Shown: piece after piece, positions 15,854 to 25,205 of the stretch
How the letters are laid out: the number at the start of each line of letters is the position of its first letter
How positions within the stretch are numbered: position 1 is the stretch's first letter
Source: Flavobacterium sp. GT3R68
Lineage (GTDB): Bacteria > Bacteroidota > Bacteroidia > Flavobacteriales > Flavobacteriaceae
NCBI RefSeq assembly: GCF_007109225.1
Contig: NZ_VJZK01000003.1
Span: 124,001 to 188,000 of the forward strand
Reading direction: 5' to 3'
Length of the DNA stretch: 64,000 bases
The notes under the pieces: generated by a model
Databases searched by the model: none
Seen by the model: only the letters and a program-made list of their open reading frames with translations
What the model was told of the DNA's origin: nothing
Position numbers and translations under genes: made by a program

Positions 15854-17134
15854 TTATTTTAAGGGAATTGACTCAATATCATCTTCTTTTTCCCATTTTC
15901 CAACGACTGATGTGGCTAAAGCATTTCCTAAAACATTAGTGGCGCTTCGGAACATATCGCAAAAATGATCAATTGGAAGGATCAGTGCGATACCTTCGAT
16001 CGGGATTTTAAACATTCCACATGTAGCTGCTACCACTACCAAGCTGGCACGGGGAACACCTGCGATACCTTTACTGGTTAACATCAGAACCAAAAGCATA
16101 GTCATTTGTGTTCCAATATCTAAATCTACGCCATATGCCTGGGCTATGAATATACTGGCAAAAGTCATGTACATCATACTGCCATCTAAATTGAAGGAAT
16201 ATCCCAAAGGCAGCATGAAGGAAACAATTTTATCTTTGACACCAAAACGCTCCAATTCTTCAGTTAATTTAGGAAAAACTGCCTCACTGCTGGTAGTCCC
16301 AAAGGCAATTATTAATGGACTGACAATTCGCTGCAGCAAAGCACTCATTTTTTTTCCAAGAAATAAATAACCCGCAAGCAAAAGAATAACCCAAAGGGAT
16401 GAGATTCCGACGAGGAAAGAGCCAAAAAATTTAATGTAAGTCAGTAAAAGATCGTTTAGGTCACGTATGGCAAATACAGCAGCGATAGCGCCAAAGACTC
16501 CGATCGGTGCGAATTTCATCACGTAGTTTACCATTTTTAGGATGATATGTGATGTTTTATCTAAGGCATTAATTACCGGTTTAGCATGATTTCCTATAGA
16601 TGCAGCAGCCAATCCGAAGAATATAGAAAAAATTACAATCTGTAATATTTCATTACCCGCCATTGCCTCAACGATACTTTTAGGTATGATGTGCTCAATA
16701 AAATTTTGAGCTGAAAAATTCTGCGTTTTCTCAGTTACTTCTGCAGCAGTACTAATATCTACATCTGTAAGATTTAATCCTATTCCGGGCTCTAAAATAT
16801 TAACCCAAAACATTCCTATTAATAAAGAGATGAAGGAAGCGGTAAAAAACCATCCTAAAGCTTTCCCGCCAATTCTCCCGACCGCTTTAATATCTCCAAG
16901 CTTTGCAATTCCAACTACTAATGTTGTGAATACCAAAGGGGAAATAATCATTTGAACCAAACGAATAAATACTGTGGCTAAAATTTTAATGTAAGTACTG
17001 AATTCCTTGGCAGCTTCAGCATCCCAGTTGTTATGGATTACAATTCCTAAAACTGCACCCAAGGTCATGGCAATTAAGATTTGGAACGTCAGATTTCCCA
17101 TTAGGGAAGGTTTTTTATTTTCGATGGTATTCAT
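15854..17134 (-). CDS. Dicarboxylate/amino acid:cation symporter (DAACS family)
   Basis: This is a 426-residue inner-membrane transporter. Family marks are the serine-rich hairpin region IIAFGTTSSEAVFP (about residues 285-300), the TM7 motif SFNLDGSMMYMT (NLDG, cation/substrate site), SKGIAGVPRAS in HP2, and DMFRSATNVLGNA in TM8. These match GltP/GltT/DctA-type transporters with Na+- or H+-coupled uptake of glutamate, aspartate or C4-dicarboxylates. The TM8 Arg (DMFRSATN) leans to acidic amino acids or dicarboxylates, but the exact substrate is uncertain. It lies 22 bases after aroC, probably in the same transcript, and ends at a terminator. Confidence 0.9.
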   Translation of the reverse strand: MNTIENKKPSLMGNLTFQILIAMTLGAVLGIVIHNNWDAEAAKEFSTYIKILATVFIRLVQMIISPLVFTTLVVGIAKLGDIKAVGRIGGKALGWFFTASFISLLIGMFWVNILEPGIGLNLTDVDISTAAEVTEKTQNFSAQNFIEHIIPKSIVEAMAGNEILQIVIFSIFFGLAAASIGNHAKPVINALDKTSHIILKMVNYVMKFAPIGVFGAIAAVFAIRDLNDLLLTYIKFFGSFLVGISSLWVILLLAGYLFLGKKMSALLQRIVSPLIIAFGTTSSEAVFPKLTEELERFGVKDKIVSFMLPLGYSFNLDGSMMYMTFASIFIAQAYGVDLDIGTQMTMLLVLMLTSKGIAGVPRASLVVVAATCGMFKIPIEGIALILPIDHFCDMFRSATNVLGNALATSVVGKWEKEDDIESIPLK

Positions 17135-17156
17135 TAATTTGGAAATTTATTTTTGG

Positions 17157-18218
17157 TTATTTATAGGTTTTGTTTAAAAGATAAAAGTCGGCTAAAACTA
17201 TCGCCGCCATGGCTTCAACAATGGGAACGGCACGAGGGACTACACATGGATCATGACGTCCTTTACCACTCATTTCTACAATATTTCCCTGATTGTCCAA
17301 TGTTTCCTGTGTTTTCATAATAGTGGCCACAGGTTTGAAGGCGACACGGAAATAAATATCCATCCCATTTGAAATTCCGCCCTGGATGCCACCGGACAGA
17401 TTTGATTTGGTAGTGCCATCAGCATTGTATAAGTCATTGTGTTCGCTGCCTTTCATCTTAGCGCCGCAAAAGCCGCTTCCGTATTCAAATCCTTTGACGG
17501 CATTGATTGAAAGCATTGCCTTACCTAATTCAGCATGAAGCTTGTCAAAAACCGGTTCTCCAAGTCCAATCGGTACATTTTGGATGACACAGGTAACGGT
17601 CCCTCCAACAGTATCACCCTGTTTTCTGATTTCCCGGATGTATTCTTCCATTTTTATGGCAGTAGGTTCATCCGGACAACGGATTGGATTATTTTCGGTT
17701 TTGGAAAAATCCAAATCCTGATAAGGCTTATCTATAAATATGTCACCAACTGAGGAAACGAAAGCATTGATCTGAATGTTGGACAATACCTGTTTGGCAA
17801 TGGCACCGGCCACTACCCTGGATGCTGTTTCTCGTGCCGAACTACGTCCACCACCCCGGTGATCCCGTATTCCATATTTTTGTTCATACACATAATCGGC
17901 ATGACTGGGACGATAGGTATCTTTTATATGACTGTAATCTTCTGATTTCTGATTGGTATTTGGAATGATAAAACCAATCGGTGTTCCGGTAGTTTTTCCT
18001 TCAAAGATTCCGGATAAAAACTGAACTTCATCATCTTCTTTTCTTTGGGTAACAATCGCCGATTGGCCTGGTTTTCTGCGGGACATTTCCCCCTGAATAG
18101 CTTTAAAGTCGAGGAGTATTCCAGCCGGACATCCATCTATAATTCCGCCCAATGCCTCTCCGTGTGATTCGCCGAAAGTGGTGATTTTAAAAAGGGTTCC
18201 AAAGCTATTTCCAGCCAT
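17157..18218 (-). CDS. aroC: Chorismate synthase
   Basis: The 353-residue enzyme performs the last step of the shikimate pathway, converting EPSP to chorismate with reduced FMN as cofactor. Signatures are [18 protein letters not shown] at the N-terminus, [25 protein letters not shown] (signature 2, about residues 119-143), and [18 protein letters not shown] near the C-terminus. The catalytic histidines in GESHG and DHRGG-adjacent positions are present. Length is normal. A -7 box TACATTTG is at 18235-18242. Confidence 0.96.
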   Translation of the reverse strand: MAGNSFGTLFKITTFGESHGEALGGIIDGCPAGILLDFKAIQGEMSRRKPGQSAIVTQRKEDDEVQFLSGIFEGKTTGTPIGFIIPNTNQKSEDYSHIKDTYRPSHADYVYEQKYGIRDHRGGGRSSARETASRVVAGAIAKQVLSNIQINAFVSSVGDIFIDKPYQDLDFSKTENNPIRCPDEPTAIKMEEYIREIRKQGDTVGGTVTCVIQNVPIGLGEPVFDKLHAELGKAMLSINAVKGFEYGSGFCGAKMKGSEHNDLYNADGTTKSNLSGGIQGGISNGMDIYFRVAFKPVATIMKTQETLDNQGNIVEMSGKGRHDPCVVPRAVPIVEAMAAIVLADFYLLNKTYK

Positions 18219-18234
18219 ACTTGATTGTTTGAAA

Positions 18235-18242
18235 CAAATGTA
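18235..18242 (-). promoter_or_regulatory. -7 box TACATTTG for aroC
   Basis: It is an exact TAnnTTTG match on the minus strand, 17 bases before the aroC ATG. No convincing -33 TTG was seen. Confidence 0.45.
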
Positions 18243-18349
18243 AGTTTTCTGATTTAGAATAAAAAATTTTAAACTCCCATAATATATCTGCTTGTAAAAC
18301 CTACGGAACAGTTTTTTAGTTTGTTTTTCTCAGACCATTAAAAAATTAT

Positions 18350-18357
18350 TATATTAG
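18350..18357 (+). promoter_or_regulatory. Candidate -7 box variant TATATTAG
   Basis: It lies 21 bases before the ATG at 18379, with TTG at 18321-18323 upstream. It is a one-base variant of TAnnTTTG. Confidence 0.3.
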
Positions 18358-18378
18358 CGAAACTAAAAAAATTTAAAG

Positions 18379-19182
18379 ATGAAATTCAGATTCTTATTAT
18401 CATCTGCTTTCCTATTAGCATTGGCTTCCTGCTCTTCCGACAGCAACAACACCAATAGTGGTAATACTACTAATTATTTACCATTAGAAGATGGGAATTT
18501 TTGGACATACCGAGTGGAAGGAGACGCAGTTTCAGAAAGGGATTCTTTATATGTCTCCAATGACACTGTTATCAATTCAAAAACCTATAAGAAGTTCAAG
18601 ACGCTGTTTCAACCTTTTGGTTTTTACTCGAATTCATTGCACGACAATGGTGTTCGGAAAGAAGGTGCTTCACTTCTTTTAAGTGGCAGTGCGGGATTAA
18701 ATCTAGGCGATGTCTTCCCTGTAGATTTTACGTTAGACGATTTTGTTATTTTTAAAGAAAGTGCCATAGACAATGAGCAGTTAAGTTCAATATCAGATAT
18801 AATCGACCAGGATTTTCAAGGTTATCCATTGAAATTGGAATATACTATGAAATCGGTTTCTGTAGAAACGCTTCCGGTTTTTACATCACCTGATGGTGAA
18901 GTTTACGCTGATGTCAAAAAAGTAAAAACAACTTTGAATTTAAAAATTTCTACGACAGTAACTATACCTAATATTCCATTTCCGGTTCCTATTACGATAA
19001 TGAATCCTCAGGACGTAGTTTCTTCTTTCCAATATTATTCAAAAGATATCGGGATGATATATGCCACTACCACTATAAGCTATCAATTACAGGATTTATC
19101 ATCTTATGGAGTAACACTTCCAATTCCTACTTCAGGTAGTCAGACACAGGAAGAATTTTTAGATACTTATCAGGTTGATTAG
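18379..19182 (+). CDS. Hypothetical lipoprotein
   Basis: The 267-residue product has an SP-II signal with lipobox LASC (Cys18) followed by SSDSNN. The mature chain begins YLPLEDGNFWTYRVEG, a motif seen at the start of many Bacteroidota lipoproteins with a LolA/YceI-like or beta-sandwich fold. Function is unknown. It is monocistronic, with about 170 bases to the next gene. Confidence 0.72.
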   Translation: MKFRFLLSSAFLLALASCSSDSNNTNSGNTTNYLPLEDGNFWTYRVEGDAVSERDSLYVSNDTVINSKTYKKFKTLFQPFGFYSNSLHDNGVRKEGASLLLSGSAGLNLGDVFPVDFTLDDFVIFKESAIDNEQLSSISDIIDQDFQGYPLKLEYTMKSVSVETLPVFTSPDGEVYADVKKVKTTLNLKISTTVTIPNIPFPVPITIMNPQDVVSSFQYYSKDIGMIYATTTISYQLQDLSSYGVTLPIPTSGSQTQEEFLDTYQVD

Positions 19183-19323
19183 TAGAATATTGGGTGAAAA
19201 ATGAATATTTTTTCATTTTAATACAGCATAAACGCACAAATTTGGCGTTGTTAGTAAAATATAAATGTGAAATATGTAAGTTTTTATAAATATTTTGTAA
19301 GTTTATATAGCAGTTTTAGAATG

Positions 19324-19331
19324 TATCTTTG
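19324..19331 (+). promoter_or_regulatory. -7 box TATCTTTG
   Basis: It is an exact TAnnTTTG match, 20 bases before the ATG at 19352; a TTG lies about 26 bases further upstream. Confidence 0.5.
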
Positions 19332-19351
19332 TAAAAACAAAAAACTTAAAT

Positions 19352-19867
19352 ATGAAAAACCTTATTTTATCGGCTACAATGTTAATTGGATTAGCATTTA
19401 GCGCACAAGCACAGGAAATATCGAAGAACGCCATTGGTTTGCGTATAGGTGATAACGATGGAATTGGTGCAGAGGTATCCTATCAAAGAAAATTAGGAAC
19501 CCGCAATCGATTAGAGCTGGATTTAGGATGGAGAAACAGACGCGATTACTATGGGGATAATCGGGATGACAGTTCTGTAAAATTAGCAGGATTGTATCAA
19601 TGGGTATGGAATATTGATGGGGGATTCAACTGGTATGCGGGTGTCGGTGGTGGTTTGGCAAACAGTAGCTATGACTATAATTATGCTGGTGAAAAATATA
19701 ACGATAGCTATACATATGCTTTTGCAGCGGGTGACATCGGTATCGAATATAATTTTCCTATTCCGTTGATGATTTCATTGGATTTCAGACCTGAAGTATA
19801 TTTCACTGATAAAGTAAATGAAGATTTTGGTCCGGATGTTGCTTTTGGTATTAGATACCAATTTTAA
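19352..19867 (+). CDS. Small outer-membrane beta-barrel protein
   Basis: This 171-residue protein has a signal peptide (MKNLILSATMLIGLAFSAQAQ) and repeated amphipathic strands such as LELDLGWRNRRDYYG and WNIDGGFNWYAGVGGGLANSSY. It ends VAFGIRYQF with a terminal Phe. The size fits an eight-stranded barrel of the OmpW/OmpA-like style. Its function is unknown. The good -7 box and strong terminator suggest a well-expressed single gene. Confidence 0.78.
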   Translation: MKNLILSATMLIGLAFSAQAQEISKNAIGLRIGDNDGIGAEVSYQRKLGTRNRLELDLGWRNRRDYYGDNRDDSSVKLAGLYQWVWNIDGGFNWYAGVGGGLANSSYDYNYAGEKYNDSYTYAFAAGDIGIEYNFPIPLMISLDFRPEVYFTDKVNEDFGPDVAFGIRYQF

Positions 19868-19884
19868 AAAAAAATAAAGATTAA

Positions 19885-19919
19885 TAAAAAACTCCATTGG
19901 AAACAATGGAGTTTTTTAT
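19885..19919. terminator. Bidirectional terminator between convergent genes
   Basis: ACTCCATTG (19891-19899) pairs with CAATGGAGT (19904-19912) with a GAAA loop, and is flanked by A and T runs. Confidence 0.88.
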
Positions 19920-20338
19920 TTTATAATAATTTCTTTTTTAGAATTTATTTTTACGATACTATACGGATAAGTGTATTCTCCAAGGGGATCCGATTTTCCT
20001 TCAGGTTCATTTTCTTTGACAGTAATAATAATTTTATCTGCTGTTTCCTGAACATCTACCACTTCAATCGAATAGCCCTTTCCCGTTTTTGCTCCCATAT
20101 TCAATATGATAAAATTAGAAGTGTTGATATCGTCCGGTTTTATTTTCCGCTTCAGGTTATCATCATTCAGCAACATGGTAAACTCTCTTTTATCGGATAC
20201 AATTTCAAAGAAATGAATATTTCCCCCGCCGTCATTCTGTTGGGTCAATACCTGGAATAAGGGTTTTTTGCCTGTCGTTTTCTTGGCACCGCATGATAGT
20301 ACCGCTAAGGCCAGAAATAAGAAGGCGACTTTTTTCAT
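19916..20338 (-). CDS. PrcB-domain-like lipoprotein
   Basis: The 140-residue product has lipobox LSCG (Cys16). Its mature part contains NFIILNMGAKTGKGYSIEVVDV and a final PYSIVKINSKK strand, the pattern of the PrcB C-terminal domain family (PF14343-like), named after a subunit of the dentilisin protease complex. A protease link in Flavobacterium is not shown. It overlaps the end of bshA by 4 bases (20335-20338), so it is translated in the same operon. Confidence 0.72.
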   Translation of the reverse strand: MKKVAFLFLALAVLSCGAKKTTGKKPLFQVLTQQNDGGGNIHFFEIVSDKREFTMLLNDDNLKRKIKPDDINTSNFIILNMGAKTGKGYSIEVVDVQETADKIIITVKENEPEGKSDPLGEYTYPYSIVKINSKKEIIIK

Positions 20339-21468
20339 AATTCTTTATTGATTGTTTTTCGATATAAATCTTCGTATAAAGGTAATATATTTTCTATGTC
20401 AAATTGCTTAGCCACAGATAAAGCATTTTTTTTGAATTCAGCCAAAACGGAATCATCTTTCAAAATTTTTAAAGCATTTTCAGCCATCTCATCGGTATTT
20501 CCAACTTCGCTTAAATAACCGGAAACTCCGTCAAAATTTACTTCGGGTAAACCGCCTGAGTTACTTGAAATTACTGGAACACTCCAAGCCATAGCTTCTA
20601 AAGCCGCCAACCCAAAACTTTCTGTTTCAGATGGCAATAAAAACAAATCGGTATAACTTAAGATTTTGTCAATTTCATTACTGTTTCCAAAAAAGATGAC
20701 TTTGTCTGAAATCCCTAATTTGTGGCACATATCTTCTGCCATTTCTTTTTCAGGCCCATCCCCTACCATCATCAATTTGGCCGGGATTTCTTGCTGAATT
20801 TTGTAGAATATGGTAATGATATCCGGAATTCGTTTTACTTTCCTGAAATTACTGATATGGGTTATGATCCTTTCATTTTCCTTTGCCATTACGGAGCGAT
20901 GACAGGAAATATTGGGATCTTTGATGTTGTTATTTAATTCAATGAAATTCGGGATTACGTGAATATCTTTGTTGATGTTGAACAATTTATAGGTATCGTC
21001 TTTTAAACTTTGGGACACCGAAGTTACCACATCCGACTTATTAATGCTGAAACTTACGGCGGGTTTATAAAATGGATGGTTTCCCACCAAAGTAATATCG
21101 GTACCGTGAAGTGTGGTGACCATCGGAATGTCTATTCCTTCGTCTTTGAGCATCTGTTTTGCCATATAACCGGCATACGCGTGTGGAATTGCATAGTGAA
21201 CGTGCAAAAGCTCAATTTGATACAATTTTACCATATCTACCAATTTACTCGACAAAGCCAATTCATACGGTTGATAATGGAATAAAGGATAGTCGGGAAC
21301 ATTCACCTCGTGGTAATGCACATTAGGATTCAAAAGTGCTAAACGAACGGGTTGACTGTAGGTAATAAAATGGATTTCATGACCTCTTCGGGCTAATTCA
21401 AGTCCTAATTCTGTTGCTACTACACCACTCCCACCAAAAGTTGGATAACAAACTATTGCTATTTTCAT
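20335..21468 (-). CDS. bshA: N-acetyl-alpha-D-glucosaminyl L-malate synthase
   Basis: This 377-residue GT4 retaining glycosyltransferase catalyses the first step of bacillithiol synthesis, joining GlcNAc from UDP-GlcNAc to L-malate. The N-terminus KIAIVCYPTFGGSGVVATELG is the specific BshA form, with TFGGSG in the acceptor site. HVHYAIPHAY and TTLHGTDITLVG follow, and the donor site ESFGLAALEAMAWSVPVI has the EX7E motif. Length is normal. The neighbouring genes are not bshB/bshC, which must be encoded elsewhere if the pathway is complete. Confidence 0.92.
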   Translation of the reverse strand: MKIAIVCYPTFGGSGVVATELGLELARRGHEIHFITYSQPVRLALLNPNVHYHEVNVPDYPLFHYQPYELALSSKLVDMVKLYQIELLHVHYAIPHAYAGYMAKQMLKDEGIDIPMVTTLHGTDITLVGNHPFYKPAVSFSINKSDVVTSVSQSLKDDTYKLFNINKDIHVIPNFIELNNNIKDPNISCHRSVMAKENERIITHISNFRKVKRIPDIITIFYKIQQEIPAKLMMVGDGPEKEMAEDMCHKLGISDKVIFFGNSNEIDKILSYTDLFLLPSETESFGLAALEAMAWSVPVISSNSGGLPEVNFDGVSGYLSEVGNTDEMAENALKILKDDSVLAEFKKNALSVAKQFDIENILPLYEDLYRKTINKEL

Positions 21469-21566
21469 TAGTATTTTTTAGTTAAACGAAATTAACCAAA
21501 ATTTAATAGCCATTTAGGAAAAATTTCGTTAAATATAACCCAAAACAAAACCCCTGATTTCTCTCG

Positions 21567-24566
21567 TTATTTGACGATGGACTCATAAATTACTTTCTGG
21601 ATGTCCTCACGGATATTTTCCTTAGATAAAGTATTGGATGGATTTGTTCCAGGGAAAGTCCGGTTGGACAAAAAGATATAAACCAGTTCTGTTTCCGGAT
21701 CGGCCCAGGCGATAGTTCCCGTAAATCCAGTATGTCCGAAACTGGTCAACGAAGCACAACCACAGGTTGGCCCTTCTTTCCCGGGTTGCTGCGGTTTGTC
21801 AAAACCAATTCCTCTACGGTTATTTTCATTACAGAAATAACAAGTATTGAACTCATCAAAAGTTTTGGAGGAAAAATATTGGCGATTACCATAATTTCCT
21901 TTTTGAAGATACATCTGCATCATTTTCGCCACATCCATCGCATTCGAGAAAATTCCCGCATGACCTCCCACTCCACCTTCCATGGCAGCTTCCATGTCAT
22001 GAACATATCCCTGCAGCACCTGATGACGAAAGTAACTGTCAACTTCGGTTGGTGCAATCGTGTTTTTATTCATTTTGCGCAACGGATTATACATTGTATT
22101 GTTCATCCCTAAAGGGCCGTAGAAATTTTCCTGACTTAGACTATCCAATCTTTTATTGGTTGCTTTTTCCAAATATTCTTTTAGAATGATAAAGGTAAAA
22201 TCACTGTATTTATATTCTTTTTTTGCAGATAATTTACTGTTAGCAATCATCTTCATGATAGTATCGTGGTAATCATTTCTGATAAAAAGACTGTCGGCAA
22301 CTTGCTTTGAAAATTGCTCATCGTAGGTCTTTCTGTAATATTTCTCTAAAGGAACCCCTTTATTGTCTAATGTCGCCTGATAAAATGGAATCCAGGCCTG
22401 CAAACGGGCGTAATGTGATAAAAGATCTTTAAAAATGATTTTTTCCTTATCTGTATTTTTAAATACGGGAACCATTTCCCCTAAGGTAGTTTCCATATTG
22501 ATTTTCTTAGCATCATAAAGTTTCATTACATTAGGCAGAGTCGAAATGATTTTGGTCAAAGAGGCAATATCGTACACATCAGAATTGCTGACTTTCAGGA
22601 GATTATCGTAGGTATGATAGCCGTAAGATTTTTGATATACTACTTTTCCTTTACGTGCCACCAAAACCTGAATACCGGGAGTCATTTTTTTATCAATTGC
22701 TTTTTGGGCAATGGCATCGATTTTAGATAAAATCGCAGGATTCATTCCGACATTTTCAGGAGCCGTAAATCCAAGACGATTAATTTTATCAGTTGTTAAA
22801 CCATCATTTACCTTGAAAGCAGTGTTGATGGATACCGGCAGTTTTCCTTTCGCTGCGACGGCTCCAAAAATCAATTGGGCAGAAACATCCTGCGCAACAT
22901 CTGCATTTTGATACGAAACAATTACCCCTTCGATCTCATCGAAAGTTGTAATTGGCAATAGGGAATATGGTTTGGCGAACACGTCTAAAATGACAATATT
23001 GTTTTTAGCGATTTCCTGTAACCATAGTAATTCTTTTTCAGTAAAATCATGGTTTTTCCAAGCTTTATCAGATTTATGGAAACCCACAATAACGGTGTTG
23101 AATTCTTTCAACTGAATATTTAAGCTGTCAATATTTTCATTGGCAACCTCGGTAACTTCTGTGTATTTTTTTAAAGTAGATACAAAAGTGCTATTGGTAT
23201 CATCACCTAATTTTACGTAAGCAATTTTGTTGTTTTCCAAGTTCCGGATTGGAAGTATTTCATTTTTATTCTTCAATACAGTTATTGCGTTTTCATACAA
23301 TTCGTATTGTAATGCCTGATTGGTTGTCGGCGTAATTTCAGAAACCAGATTGGAAGTGGCAACAGGTTTGTATTTATTAAGGCCAGCGAAATATTTGTAT
23401 TTTAAAATCTTTTTAACCGAATGGGCAATTCTTTCTTCTGAAATTAAACTGTCCTGATATGCCAGACAAATTTTGTCTATTCCCAATGGGACATTTTCGG
23501 AAAAAAGTAAAATATCATTTCCAGCCAAAAACGCTTCCAGATCAATTTCCCCAGGACTTAATGATGTATTATCCGGCCTTTTAAACGTACTGGCACCTTT
23601 CATATTCAATGCATCAGTAAATATCAAGCCTTCGAATCCCAATTGGTTTTGAAGAATATTCGTTACTACATTATAGGAAATCGAACTTGGATAATTGGTA
23701 CGCGGTTCAATGCTTGGCACATTTAAATGCGCCACCATTACAGAAGCTAATCCTTCCTCAAACATTTTTCTGTAGGGATAGAATTCTACTTCCTCCAGTC
23801 TTTCTTTCGAAAAATTGACCATTGGCAGTGCGTGATGAGAATCCGTGGCCGTATCACCATGACCCGGGAAATGTTTTCCTGTAGAAAAAACGCCCTGACT
23901 CTGAACACCTTTCATTAAGGCGACAGCATCGTTAGTCACATTTTCCTTGTTTTCACCAAAAGAACGGAAACCAATAATTGGATTTTTAGGATTGGTATTG
24001 ATATCCAACACCGGGGCAAAATTGAAATGAATGCCCAATCGTTTGCTTTCCTGACCCATATTAGCACCCACTCTTTCAATTAATTTGGTATCCCGAATAG
24101 CACCGAGAGTCATGTTCCAAGGATAACGATAGGTAGAATCCAAACGCATGCTTAGTCCCCATTCTGCATCAATCCCAATAAATAAAGGGACTTTGGATTG
24201 TGACTGGTAACGGTTGGTTAAATTAGCCTGGCGCATTGGACCGCCCTGAAAAAAAATCAGTCCCCCAATTTTATATTCGGCTATAAGTTTGTCAATGGCA
24301 TGGATATGTGTAGTGTCCTTATTGGAATAGGCGGCGACCATAAATAATTGCCCAATCTTTTCATTGGATGTCATCTTATCATAGACACTGTCTACCCATT
24401 TCTTTTGATTGTCGCTTTCTTTAAAAAAGGGATTTATATAATGTGGGGTTACAATTTCTTTTTTTGGTGCTGCCAATGCCGTTTTTGTCTTTTTGGTACT
24501 GGAGCAGCCTATAGCCAATATGATTATACCAATTGGTAGAAAAAGTTTATACGGAATAGATTTCAT
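21567..24566 (-). CDS. Lipoprotein fusing GH3 beta-N-acetylglucosaminidase and serine hydrolase domains
   Basis: The 999-residue lipoprotein (Cys21 in LAIGCSS) has two enzyme parts. Residues about 60-590 are a GH3 N- and C-domain of the NagZ type: KHFPGHGDT at 231-239, TDSHHALP with the His acid/base loop, and nucleophile Asp318 in FTDALNM. Residues about 600-999 are a class C beta-lactamase/DD-peptidase-type serine hydrolase with SLTK (Ser669-Lys672), YSDF as the YxN-like motif, and HTGFTG as the KTG-like motif. All catalytic motifs look intact. Such fusions are known in Bacteroidota and fit cell-wall glycan plus peptide trimming at the envelope, but the pairing has not been tied to a pathway here. 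It follows the 160-aa gene by 9 bases. Confidence 0.88.
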   Translation of the reverse strand: MKSIPYKLFLPIGIIILAIGCSSTKKTKTALAAPKKEIVTPHYINPFFKESDNQKKWVDSVYDKMTSNEKIGQLFMVAAYSNKDTTHIHAIDKLIAEYKIGGLIFFQGGPMRQANLTNRYQSQSKVPLFIGIDAEWGLSMRLDSTYRYPWNMTLGAIRDTKLIERVGANMGQESKRLGIHFNFAPVLDINTNPKNPIIGFRSFGENKENVTNDAVALMKGVQSQGVFSTGKHFPGHGDTATDSHHALPMVNFSKERLEEVEFYPYRKMFEEGLASVMVAHLNVPSIEPRTNYPSSISYNVVTNILQNQLGFEGLIFTDALNMKGASTFKRPDNTSLSPGEIDLEAFLAGNDILLFSENVPLGIDKICLAYQDSLISEERIAHSVKKILKYKYFAGLNKYKPVATSNLVSEITPTTNQALQYELYENAITVLKNKNEILPIRNLENNKIAYVKLGDDTNSTFVSTLKKYTEVTEVANENIDSLNIQLKEFNTVIVGFHKSDKAWKNHDFTEKELLWLQEIAKNNIVILDVFAKPYSLLPITTFDEIEGVIVSYQNADVAQDVSAQLIFGAVAAKGKLPVSINTAFKVNDGLTTDKINRLGFTAPENVGMNPAILSKIDAIAQKAIDKKMTPGIQVLVARKGKVVYQKSYGYHTYDNLLKVSNSDVYDIASLTKIISTLPNVMKLYDAKKINMETTLGEMVPVFKNTDKEKIIFKDLLSHYARLQAWIPFYQATLDNKGVPLEKYYRKTYDEQFSKQVADSLFIRNDYHDTIMKMIANSKLSAKKEYKYSDFTFIILKEYLEKATNKRLDSLSQENFYGPLGMNNTMYNPLRKMNKNTIAPTEVDSYFRHQVLQGYVHDMEAAMEGGVGGHAGIFSNAMDVAKMMQMYLQKGNYGNRQYFSSKTFDEFNTCYFCNENNRRGIGFDKPQQPGKEGPTCGCASLTSFGHTGFTGTIAWADPETELVYIFLSNRTFPGTNPSNTLSKENIREDIQKVIYESIVK

Positions 24567-24575
24567 AAGTGTATT

Positions 24576-25058
24576 TTAAAAAAATCGGCTGTGCCAGCTT
24601 TCATTTGCGGGAACTTCCCAGTATTCTTGCCATTCCCCTACAGTATTAACGAGATTGTTGAATACTATAGTATTCTCGGTAACGGCTTTATCTTTTGCCA
24701 TTTTTTTGAAATCAATCAATGATTTATGTGCGATATGCTCTCCTAATTTGAAAGTCACATTCATTTTATCCAATAAATCGACACTGTATTTTTGTTCCAA
24801 TTCTTGAATAAACTGTACTGAAGCATCAATCGAACAGCCTGTTGCCATTTGATTTTCCTGATTTACAGCAAGTATAATAAAACGATTGTACTTGGTGATA
24901 AAACCAGCTTCAAGACCGGTACCATGTGCGGCCCAGTTATTAACAAATTCTTCTAAAGCTTTTTCTATTTCTATAATTTCATCATCGGAAAATTTTCTGT
25001 TGGATTGGTAAATCCAAATTTTTGATTCTTCCGGAAGTGTATTAAAATCTACTGACAT
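24576..25058 (-). CDS. Conserved Bacteroidota protein of unknown function, 160 aa
   Basis: The sequence begins MSVDFNTLPEESKIWIYQSNRKFSD and contains NNWAAHGTGLEAGF and CSIDASVQFIQELE. Homologues are often labelled as ABC transporter ATPase in databases. No Walker A, signature or Walker B motif is present, so that label is not supported. It is cytosolic, with no signal or membrane segment. It sits 9 bases upstream of the GH3 fusion gene and is probably co-transcribed from the -7 box at 25078-25085. Function is unknown. Confidence 0.8.
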   Translation of the reverse strand: MSVDFNTLPEESKIWIYQSNRKFSDDEIIEIEKALEEFVNNWAAHGTGLEAGFITKYNRFIILAVNQENQMATGCSIDASVQFIQELEQKYSVDLLDKMNVTFKLGEHIAHKSLIDFKKMAKDKAVTENTIVFNNLVNTVGEWQEYWEVPANESWHSRFF

Positions 25059-25077
25059 AAATAATTAGATATTTTTA

Positions 25078-25085
25078 CAAAAATA
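25078..25085 (-). promoter_or_regulatory. -7 box TATTTTTG for the 160-aa gene and GH3 fusion
   Basis: It is an exact TAnnTTTG match on the minus strand, 20 bases before the ATG at 25058. Confidence 0.4.
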
Positions 25086-25143
25086 CCTTTTTAGAATTAT
25101 ATTTCCTCATAAAGTATTTATAATTTCTGTACTTAATAAATAC

Positions 25144-25182
25144 AAAAAAAACCATCACGAAACCCACGTAATGGTTTTTCCA
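25144..25182 (-). terminator. Terminator of the VGIGT-type secreted gene
   Basis: On the minus strand AAAAACCATTACG pairs with CGTGATGGTTTTT (one G-U pair) around a 7-base loop, followed by a T run. Confidence 0.8.
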
Positions 25183-25205
25183 GGTATAAAAAATCAAGGT
25201 ATTTC

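Noticed and set aside
21485..21540. Inverted repeat AACGAAATT / AATTTCGTT between bshA and the GH3 fusion gene
   Set aside because: Arms of 9 bp with 38-base spacing and no T run; too weak to call a terminator or operator.
24576..25058. Annotation as ABC transporter ATPase
   Set aside because: No Walker A, signature or Walker B motif is present.
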